Shown here: positions 30,401 to 42,400 of the stretch, in pieces
Position numbering within the stretch: the stretch's first letter is position 1
How the letters are laid out: the number at the start of each line of letters is the position of its first letter
From: Aphrocallistes beatrix
Lineage: Eukaryota > Porifera > Hexactinellida > Sceptrulophora > Aphrocallistidae
NCBI GenBank assembly: GCA_963281255.1
Contig: OY725495.1
Coordinates: 3,162,001-3,226,000, forward strand
Length of the DNA: 64,000 bases
Reading direction: 5' to 3'
Translations under genes and position numbers: made by a program
The notes under the pieces: model-generated
Told to the model about the DNA's origin: nothing
Databases searched by the model: none
Seen by the model: only the letters and a program-made list of their open reading frames with translations

Positions 30401-33400
30401 CAGGTGTAGGAGCCATTCGTGTTAACACAGATTTGCTGACACGAATCCATTCCATTTGTGCACTCGTTTACATCTAGACAAGATCTATCATCAACATTTA
30501 AATAATAACCTTGTGTACATGAACATGAGAAAGAGCCATTCGTATTGTTACATATCTGATCACAATCTCCGTTGTTAGAGAGACACTCGTCTATGTCAAG
30601 ACATTTTCCTGTTGCAGTAACATTAAATCCTGTTTGACACTCGCAGAGATAGGAACCGTTAGTGTTCTGACAAGATTCCTGGCATGTGTGTGTTCCATCA
30701 GAACATTCATCGATGTCCAGACAGTTTCCGTTTGTAGTTAAGTTATAACCAGATTCACAGTCACAGTTGTATGAACCATTGTTATTGAGACAGATTTGCT
30801 GGCAAATAGATGTATCATTAGAACATTCATCTATATCAAGACACGAACGTTCATCTGCCAGTAATTCATACCCTTGAAGACACGAACACTGGAATGAACC
30901 GAAAGTGTTATTACATTCTTGATCACATCCTCCGTTGCTAACAAGACATTCATCAATATCTGGACAACTTCCACTCTCAGTTAAGTTAAATCCGCGGAAG
31001 CATTCACAATGGTTGGAACCATTCGTGTTGCGACATATTTGTTCACATGTGTTTGTTCCATTAGTGCATTCGTCTATATCTAGACAAGACTTCGCGTCTG
31101 TATCCAGATAGTAACCTTGTCTACATGAACAGTGGAAAGAGCCATTAATATTATAACAGTTGTGATCACAGCCTCCATTACTGATGGAGCACTCGTTAAT
31201 GTCCAAACAAACTCCAGGATCAGTCATGTTATTCGTATATCCCTCTCTGCATTCACAGAAGTAAGAACCATTCGTGTTCACACATATCTGTTGGCACACA
31301 TGCATTCCATTTGTACATTCATTTAGGTCTGTACATGATTTCCCATCTGTATCTAAATAGTACCCTGGTGCGCATGAACAGTGGTAGGAACCATTTCTGT
31401 TATTACAAGAATGTTCACAGCCTCCATTCTCCATCAGACACTCATCTATATCTATGCAAAATCCATACGTAGTTATGTTAAATCCAGGATTACAGTCACA
31501 AAGGAAGGAACCATTTGTGTTGACACAAATCTGTTGACAGGAGTGCGATCCATTTGAACATTCATTAATATCTATACAAGACTGGTTATCAGTATTTAGG
31601 TTGTATCCTTGTAAACAAGAACAAGAGAATGTACCATTAGTGTTGTTACATGAGTGATCACAACCTCCGTTATTGAATAGACACTCGTCTATGTCGATAC
31701 AATTTCCTGTTGTAGTTACGTTGAATCCATTGGGACACTCGCAGAGATAAGAACCATTCGTATTCAAACAGATTTCCTCGCATGTATTTGTTCCATTAAT
31801 ACACTCATTTATATCATTACAAGAGATCCCATCCGCATCGATATTATAGCCTTGTTTGCAAGAACAATAGAAAGATCCATTTCTGTTAGAACAGATCTGA
31901 CTGCAATTGTCAGAATCAAGGAAACACTCGTCTATGTCTAAGCAACTGCCTGTGTTGGTTAAGTTGAATCCTGGAAAACATTCGCAAAAATAAGAACCGT
32001 TTGTATTCTGACACACATGCTGACAAGTGTGGTTATTACTCGAACATTCATCCACATCTATGCACGATTTTCCATCCGAGTGCAATCTGTAACCTGGACT
32101 ACAGGAACAGTTGAATGTACCATTAGTGTTGGTGCAGATATGCTCACAACCTCCATCACTGACAAGACACTCGTCTATGTCTAGACAGTGTCCTGTTACA
32201 GTTAAGTTGAATCCTGTACGGCAGTCACAATTGTAGGAACCATTCGTGTTCTCACATATCTGTTGACAGATATTTGTATCATCATTCGAACATTCATTTA
32301 TATCTAAACAGAATCGACCATCTGTACTGAAGTTGAATCCTTGCAGACAAGAACAGTAGAAAGAGCCATTGGTGTTGGTACAGGTCTGATCACAACCTCC
32401 GTTATTAATGAGACACTCGTCTATGTCTACGCAACCTCCAGAAGCTGTCAAGTTAAATCCTTGTTGGCAGTCACAGGAGTAAGATCCATTTGTGTTCTCG
32501 CATATTTGCTGACATAATCGCGTTCCATTTGTACATTCATTTACATCTGCACATGATTTCATATCTGTTCCTAGATTATAACCTGATGCACAAGAGCAAT
32601 AGTAAGAACCATTACTGTTGACACAGTTATGTTCACAGCTGCCATTGTTGAATAGACACTCATCTATATCTAAGCAATCTCCTGTTATCGTTAAGTTGTA
32701 TCCTGAAGAGCAATTACAAAGGTAAGATCCATTAGTATTGAGACATATATGCTGACAGTTGTGTGTATTACTAGTGCATTCATCTGTATCAAAGCAAGAC
32801 ATCCCATCAATATCCAAATAGTACCCTTGCAGACAAGAACAGAGAAATGATCCGTTCAGGTTGGTACAGGTCTGATCACAACCTCCGTTACTCACAAGAC
32901 ATTCATCCTGATCTAGGCAGCTGCCTGATATTGTCAAATTGAATCCACTATGACAGTCACAATTGTAGGAACCGTTAGTATTCAAGCATATGTGTTGGCA
33001 GTTGTTTGTACCATTCAAACATTCGTTTACATCTAGACAAGATCTTGCATCCAGATCTAAGATGTATCCCTGGATACAAGAACAGTTAAAAGAACCGTTC
33101 GTGTTGTTGCATATCTGTTTACAACCTCCGTTGCTAACAAGACACTCGTCTATGTCAAGGCATTTTCCTGTTTCAGTAACGTTAAATCCTGTTTGACACT
33201 CGCAGAGATAGGAACCGTTAGTGTTCTGACAAGATTCCTGGCAAGTGTGAGTTCCATCAGAACATTCATCGATGTCCAGACAGTTTCCGTTTGTAGTTAA
33301 GTTATAACCAGATTCACAGTCACAGTTGTATGAACCATTGTTATTGAGACAGATTTGCTGGCAAATAGATGTATCATTAGAACACTCATCTATATCAAGA

Positions 33401-36400
33401 CACGATTGTTCATCTGCCAGTAAATCATACCCTTGAAGACAGGAACACTGGAATGAACCGACAGTGTTATTACATTCTTGATCACATCCTCCGTTGCTAA
33501 CAAAACATTCATCAATATCTGGACAACTTCCATTCGCAGATAAGTTAAATCCACTGAGACATTCACAATGATACGAGCCATTCGTGTTGTTACATATTTG
33601 TTGACATGTGTTTGTTCCATTAGTGCATTCGTCTATATCTAGACAGGACTTTGCGTCTGTATCCAGATAGTAACCTTGTCTGCATGAGCAGTTAAAGGTC
33701 CCATTAGTGTTAGAACAGTTATGATCACAGCCTCCATTCATAAACATACATTCGTCTATGTCAATACAACTCCCAGTACTCGTCTGGTTAAATCCATGGA
33801 AGCATTCACAGGTGTAGGAGCCATTCGTGTTGACACAGATTTGCTGACACGAATCCATTCCATTTGTACACTCGTTTACATCTAGACAAGATCTATCATC
33901 AACATTTAAATAATAACCTTGTGTACATGAACATGAGAAAGAGCCATTCGTATTGTTACATATCTGATCACAACCTCCGTTGTTAGAGAGACACTCGTCT
34001 ATGTCAAAGCATTTTCCTGTTGCAGTAACGTTAAATCCTGTTTGACACTGGCAGAGATAGGAACCGTTAGTGTTCTGACAAGATTCCTGGCATGTGTGAG
34101 TTCCATCAGAACATTCATCGATGTCCAGACAGTTTCCGTTTGTAGTTAAGTTATAACCAGATTCACAGTCACAGTTGTATGAACCATTCTTATTGAGACA
34201 GATTTGCTGACAATAGTGGTCATTATTTGCACATTCATCTATATCTAAGCAACCTCCTCTCTCTGTTAAGACAAACCCATTTGGGCAGGCGCATTGATAA
34301 GACCCGATCTCGTTAATACACAGATGTTGACAATTTATCCCATTTAAGCATTCATCAATGTCTGTACAAGATGTATTATCAGGTTCTAAATTGAATCCTT
34401 CGGCACATGAACAATAGTATGAACCATTGGTATTAGAACAAAAATCACCGCAGCCTCCAATATTTATAAGACACTCATCAATATCTATACAGCCAAAATC
34501 AGCTGTTAAGGAGAATCCATTAGGACAGGCGCATTGATAAGACCCGATCTCGTTAATGCACAGATGTTGACAATTTGCTCCATTTGAGCATTCATTAATG
34601 TCTGAACAAGATGTATTGTCTGATTCCAAACTGTATCCTGGTGCACATGAACAATAGTATGAACCTCTAGTATTGACACAAATATCTTCACAGCCTCCAT
34701 TATCATCAAGACATTCATCAAAGTCATAACATTTCCCTGAATAAGTTGGAAAATAACCATTTACACAGTCGCATCTGAATGACCCCATTGTGTTTAGGCA
34801 TATTTGATCACAATTGTGTGACCCATTTGAACATTCGTCAAAGTCACAAGATCTGTTATCCGGTTCTAGAGTGTACCCTTCTGGGCAAGAGCAAAAGAAT
34901 GAACCATCACTGTTGTTACACATTTGATCACAACCGCCATTGTTATATAGACACTCGTCAAAATCTCTGCAAGTAGTATCACCTATCAAGTTGAATCCTG
35001 ATAAGCAACTGCAGAAGTACGTGCCATTAGTATTTGTACAATTATGATCACAACCTCCATTGTCAATGAGACACTCATCAATGTCTACACATTCATCAGA
35101 AGCAATTAAGTTGTATCCTGGATAACAGTCACAAACATAGGAGCCAGGAGTGTTGCTACATCTGTAGGGACATGGGTTAGTTGAACATTCATTGATGTCT
35201 AGACAAGATTTTCCATCCGAATCCAAGCGATAGCCTTCAAAGCATGAACAGTGATAAGAACCATTCGTATTTGTACAGTTCTGGTCACAATTTCCATCGA
35301 CAAGACACTCGTCTATGTCTGTGCAGTTACTGGTGTCAGCTAACATGAATCCAGGATTACAGTCACAAAAGTATGAACCTTCAGTGTCAATGCATCTGTG
35401 ATGACACAAATCAGAATCATTGGAACATTCATCTACATTTGTACAAGATGTATTGTCTGATTCTAAACTGAATCCTTCGAGACATGAACAATAGTACGAA
35501 CCATTGGTGTTAAAACAAATGCCGCCACAGCCTCCATAATCCATAAGACATTCATCAATATCTATACAGTCAAAATTAGCTGTCAAGATGAATCCACTAG
35601 GACAGGCGCATTGATAAGACCCGATCTCATTAATACACAGATGCTGACAATTTGCCCCATTTGAGCATTCATCAATGTCTGTACAAGATGTATTATCAGG
35701 TTCTAAACTGAATCCTTCGGTACATAAACAATAGTACGAACCATTGGTATTAGAACAAATGCCGCCGCAGCCTCCATTATTTATAAGACACTCATCACTA
35801 TCTACACAGTCAAAGTCAGCTGTTAAAATGAATCCATTAGGACAGGCGCATTGATAAGATCCATTAGTATTTCTGCATATTTGTTGACAACTGTGCATGC
35901 CGTAGAAACATTCATCAATGTCTGAACAAGATGTATTGTCTGATTCTAAACTGTATCCTGGTGCACATGAACAATAGTATGAACCTCTAGTATTGGAACA
36001 TATATCTTCACAGCCTCCATTACTGATGGAGCACTCGTTAATGTCCAAACAAACTCCAGGATCAGTCATGTTATTCGTATATCCCTCTCGGCATTCACAG
36101 AAGTAAGAACCATTCGTGTTCACACATATCTGTTGGCATACATGCGTTCCATTTGTACATTCATTTAGGTCTGTACATGATTTCCCATCTGTATCTAAAT
36201 AGTACCCTGGTGCACATGAACAGTGGTAAGAACCATTACTATTGATACAATTATGTTCACAGCTTCCATTGTTGAATAGACACTCATCTGTATCGAAGCA
36301 AGACATCCCATCTTCATCTAAATAGAACCCTTGAAGACAAGAACAGAGAAATGACCCGTTTGTGTTGGTACAGGTCTGATCACATCCTCCGTTACTCACA

Positions 36401-39400
36401 AGACATTCATCCTGATCTAGGCAGCTGCCTGACATTGTCAAATTGAATCCACTATAACAGTCACAATTGTAGGAACCGTTAGTATTCAAGCATATGTGTT
36501 GGCAGTTGTTTGTGCCATTCAAACATTCGTTTACATCTAGACAAGATCTTGCATCCAGATCTAAGAAATATCCCTGAATACAAGAACAGTTAAAAGAACC
36601 ATTCGTATTGTTACATATCTGTTTACAACCTCCGTTGCTAACAAGACACTCGTCTATGTCAAGGCATTTCCCTGTTGTAGTCACGTTGAATCCTATTTGA
36701 CACTCGCAGAGATAGGAACCGTTAGTGTTCTGACAAGATTCCTGGCATGTGTGTGTTCCATCAGAACATTCATCGATGTCCAGACAGTTTCCGTTTGTAG
36801 TTAAGTTATAACCAGATTCACAGCCACAGTTGTATGAACCATTGTTATTGAGACATATTTGCTGGCAAATAGATGTATCATTAGAACATTCATCTATATC
36901 AAGACACGATTGTTCATCTGCTTGTAAATCATATCCTTGAAGACAGGAACACTGGAATGAACCGACAGTGTTATTGCATTCTTGATCACAGCCTCCGTTG
37001 TTAATGAGACAGTCATCGATATCTGGACAACTTCCACTCTCAGTTAAGTTAAATCCACTGAGACATTCACAAAGATAAGAGCCATTCGTGTTGTGACATA
37101 TTTGTTCACATGTGTTTGTTCCATTAGTGCATTCGTCTATATCTAGACAAAACTTGTCGTCTGTATCCAGATAGTAGCCTTGTCTGCATGAACAATAGAA
37201 AGATCCATTTCTGTTAAAACAGATCTGACTACAATTGTCAGAATCAAGGAAACACTCGTCTATGTCTAAGCAACTGCCTGTGTTGGTTAAGTTGAATCCT
37301 GGAAAACATTCGCAAAAATAAGAACCGTTTGTATTCTGACACACATGCTGACAAGTGTGGTTATTACTCGAACATTCATCCACATCTATGCACGATTTTC
37401 CATCCGAGTGCAATCTGTAACCTGGACTACAGGAACAGTTGAATGTACCATTAGTGTTGGTACAGATATGCTCACAACCTCCATCACTGACAAGACACTC
37501 GTCTATGTCTAGACAGTGTCCTGTTACAGTTAAGTTGAATCCTGCACGGCAGTCACAATTGTAGGAACCATTCGTGTTCTCACATATCTGTTGACAGATA
37601 TTTGTATCATCATTCAAACATTCATTTACATCTAAACAGAATCGACCATCTGTACTGAAGTTGAATCCTTGCAGACAAGAACAGAGAAATGACCCGTTTG
37701 TGTTGGTACAGGTCTGATCACATCCTCCGTTACTCACAAGACATTCATCTTGATCTAGGCAGCTGCCTGACATTGTCAAATTGAATCCACTATAACAGTC
37801 ACAATAGTAGGAACCGTTAGAATTCAAGCATATGTGTTGGCAGTTGTTTGTACCATTCAAACATTCGTTTACATCTAGACAAGATCTTGCATCCAGATCT
37901 AAGATATATCCCTGGTTACAAGAACAGTTAAAAGAACCGTTTGTGTTGTTACATATCTGTTTACAACCTCCGTTGCTAACAAGACACTCGTCTATGTCAA
38001 GGCATTTCCCTGTTTCAGTCACGTTGAATCCTGTTTGACACTCGCAGAGATAGGAACCGTTAGTGTTCTGACAAGATTCCTGGCATGTGTGAGTTCCATC
38101 AGAACATTCATCGATGTCCAGACAGTTTCCGTTTGTAGTTAAGTTATAACCAGATTCACAGTCACAGTTGTATGAACCATTGTTATTGAGACAGATTTGC
38201 TGACAAATAGATGTATCATTAGAACATTCATCTATATCAAGACACGATTGTTCATCTGCTTGTAAATCATACCCTTGAAGACAGGAACATTTGAATGAAC
38301 CGACAGTGTTATTACATTCTTGATCACATCCTCCGTTGCTAACAAGACATTCATCGATGTCTGGACAACTTCCACTATCAGTTAAATTAAATCCACTGAG
38401 ACATTCACAATAATAAGAACCATTCGTGTTGCGACATATTTGTTGACATGTGTTTGTTCCATTAGTGCATTCGTCTATATCTAGACAGGACTTTGCGTCT
38501 GTATCCAGATAGTAACCTTGTCTGCATGAACAGTAGAAAGAGCCATTAATATTAGAACAATTATGATCACAGCCTCCATTACTGACGGAGCACTCGTTAA
38601 TATCCAAACAAACTCCAGGATCAGTCATGTTCATATTTGTATATCCCTCTCGGCATTCACAGAAGTAAGAACCATTCGTGTTCACACATATCTGTTGGCA
38701 CACATGCGTTCCATTTGTACATTCATTTAGGTCTGTACATGATTTCCCATCTGTATCTAAATAGTACCCTGGTGCACATGAACAGTGGTAGGAACCATTT
38801 CTGTTATTACAAGTATGTTCACAACTTCCATTGTTGAATAGACACTCATCTATATCTAAGCATTTTCTTGTTGAGGTTAAATTGAATCCAGGTTCGCAAT
38901 CACATGAGTATGAACCATTTGTGTTCATACAAATCTGTTGGCAATCGTCGGTTTGAATTTCACACTCATTTATATCGATACAAGATCTTTCATCTGTGCT
39001 TTTATTGTATCCTTGATCGCAAAGGCAATGATAAGAGCCATTAGTATTTACGCATTCTTGTTCACATTCTCCGTTGTTAACCATACACTCATTGATTTCC
39101 TGACAAATCCCTGTCCCATTCATGATGATGTACCCTGTTTGGCAGTCACAATTATAAGATCCTTTTGTATTATTACATATATGTTGACATGTGTGTGATT
39201 CATTGGCGCATTCATTTACATCCAAACAGGATTTCCCATCTAAATCCAAATCATAGCCTTGATAACAGGAACATTTAAATGAATCATTTGAATTTGAACA
39301 ATTTTGTTCACAACCTCCATTGGCATCAAGACATTCATCAATATCTAAGCAACCTCCTCTCTCTGTTAAGACAAACCCATTTGGGCAGGTGCATTGATAA

Positions 39401-42400
39401 TACCCCATCTCATTAACGCACAGATGTTGACAATTTGCCTCATTTGAGCATTCATCAATGTCTGTACAAGATGTATTGTCAAGTTCTAAACTGAATCCTT
39501 CGGCACATGAACAATAGTATGAACCATTGGTATTAGAACAAAGGCCGCCACATCCTCCATTATTCTTGAGACACTCATCAATATCTATACAGTCAAAGTC
39601 AGCTGCTGTTAAGATGAATCCATTAGGGCAAGCGCATTGATAAGACCCGATTTCGTTAATGCACAGATGTTGACAATTTGTATCATTTAAACATTCATTA
39701 ATGTCTGTACAAGATGTATTGTCTGATTCTAAACTGTATCCTGGTGCACATGAACAATAGTATGAACCATTGGTATTCGAACAAATGTCACCACAGCCTC
39801 CATTATTCTTAAGACACTCATCACTATCTACACAGCCAAAATCAGCTGTTAAGATGAATCCACTAGGGCAGGCGCATTGATAAGATCCATTTGTATTTCT
39901 ACATATTTGTTGACAACTGTGCATGCCGTAGAAACATTCATCAATGTCTGAACAAGATGTATTGTCTGATTCTAAACTGTATCCTGGTGCACATGAACAA
40001 TAGTATGAACCTCTAGTATTGACACAAATATCTTCACAGCCTCCATTATCATCAAGACATTCGTCAAAATCATAACACCTCCCTGAATAACTTGGAAAAT
40101 ATCCATTTACACAGTCACATCTGAATGACCCCATTGTGTTTAGGCATATTTGTTCACAATTGTGTGACCCATTTAAACATTCATCAAAGTCACAAGATCT
40201 GTTATCCGGTTCTAGAGTGTATCCCTGTGGACATGAGCAATGGAATGAACCATCGTTGTTATTACACGTCTGCTCACAACCGCCATTGTTAAACAAACAC
40301 TCATCAAAATCTCTGCAAGTTGTATCACCTATCAAGTTGAATCCTGATAAGCAACTGCAGAAGTGCGAACCATTAGTATTTGTACAATTATGATCACAAC
40401 CTCCATTGTCAATGAGACACTCATCAATGTCTACACATTCATCAGAAGCAATTAAGTTGTATCCTGGATAACAGTCACAAACATAGGAGCCAGGAGTGTT
40501 GCTACATCTGTGAGAACATGGGCTAGTAGAACATTCATTGATGTCTTGACAAGATTTTCCATCTGAATCCAAGCGATAGCCTTCAAAGCAAGAACAATAG
40601 TAATAACCATTCGTATTTATACAATTCTGGTCACAGTTTCCATTCACAAGACACTCGTCTATATCTATGCAGTTACTGGTGTCAGTTAACATGAATCCAG
40701 GATTACAGTCACACATGTATGAACCTTCAGTGTCAATGCATCGGTGATGGCACAAATTGGAATCAATGAAACATTCATCTATGTCTGTACAAGATGTCTG
40801 GTCTGATTCTAAACTGTATCCTAGTGCACATGAACAATAGTATGAACCTCTAGTATTGGAACATATATCTTCACAGCCTCCATTACCATCAAGACATTCG
40901 TCAAAGTCATAACATCTCCCTGAATAACTTGGAAAATATCCATTTGCACAGTCACATCTGTAGGACCCCATTGTGTTTAGGCATGTTTGTTCACAGTTGT
41001 TTAACCCAGTTACACATTCGTCAAAGTCATTGCAAGATCTGTTATCCAGTGCTAGAGTGTACCCCTGTTGACATGAGCAATAGAATGAACCATCGCTGTT
41101 GATACACGTCTGTTCACATTCACCATTATCTACAAGGCACTCGTCAATGTCATTACATGCTCCTTCAGCTGTTAAGGTATATCCCTCTTCGCAATTGCAA
41201 AAGTAGGATCCAATCGTGTTTCCACATAGCTGCTCACATGTATGTGTTCCATCTGTACATTCATTTATGTCATAACAGTATGTTCCATTTGAATCAAAAT
41301 TATATCCCTGGTGACAAGAACACTTGAACGAACCTTCGGAATTAAGACACCTTTGATCACAACCGCCATTGTTATATAAACACTCATCAACATCTCTGCA
41401 AGTAGTATCACCTATCAAGTTGAATCCTGATAAGCAACTGCAGAAGTATGTACCATTAGTATTTGTACAATTATGATCACAACCTCCATTGTCAATGAGA
41501 CACTCATCAATGTCTACACATTCATCAGAAGCAATTAAGTTGTATCCTGGATAACAGTCACAAACATAGGAGCCAGGAGTGTTGCTACATCTGTAGGGAC
41601 ATGGGTTAGTTGAACATTCATTGATGTCTAGACAAGATTTTCCATCCGAATCCAAGCGATAGCCTTCAAAGCATGAACAGTGATAAGAACCATTCGTATT
41701 TGTGCAGTTCTGGTCACAATTTCCATCGACAAGACACTCGTCTATGTCTGTGCAGTTACTGGTGTCAGTTAACATGAATCCAGGATTACAGTCACAAAAG
41801 TATGAACCTTCAGTGTCAATGCATCTGTGATGACACAAATCAGAATTATTGAAACATTCATCAATGTTTAGACAAGATTTTCCATCCAAATCCAAGGCAA
41901 ACCCTTCAATGCAATTACAGTCATAAGAACCATTCGTGTTTAAACAGATCTGGCCACAATCATCAGCACCAAGACTACACTCGTCTATGTCTGTGCAGTT
42001 ACTGGCGTCGGTTAACATGAATCCAGGATTGCAGTCACACATGTATGAACCTTCTGTGTCAATGCATATGTGATGGCACAAAAAAGAATTATTGAAACAT
42101 TCATCAATGTTTAGACAAGATTTTTCATCTGAATCCAAGTAATAGCCTTCAAGGCAAGAACAGTCGAATGACCCATTATTGGTAGAGCAATATTCCTCGC
42201 ATTCTCCATTATTTATCGTGCATAGGTCTACTAAACATTCATTCCCACTCATATAGTATCCATAATTACACTCGCAATAAATGCCATCTTCCGAATTAAA
42301 ACAAGAACTGTTCCCTGGGCAAGTAAAGGACTTGTTGAAGCATTGATAGGACACACTTAAAACGCAATACTGGTACATAGAACTGTCTGTGATAGCTCCA

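Noticed and set aside
25173-40393. Many short open frames on either strand inside the EGF gene
   Set aside because: They are shadows of the repeated EGF codons; near-identical frames recur at the repeat spacing and have no independent support.
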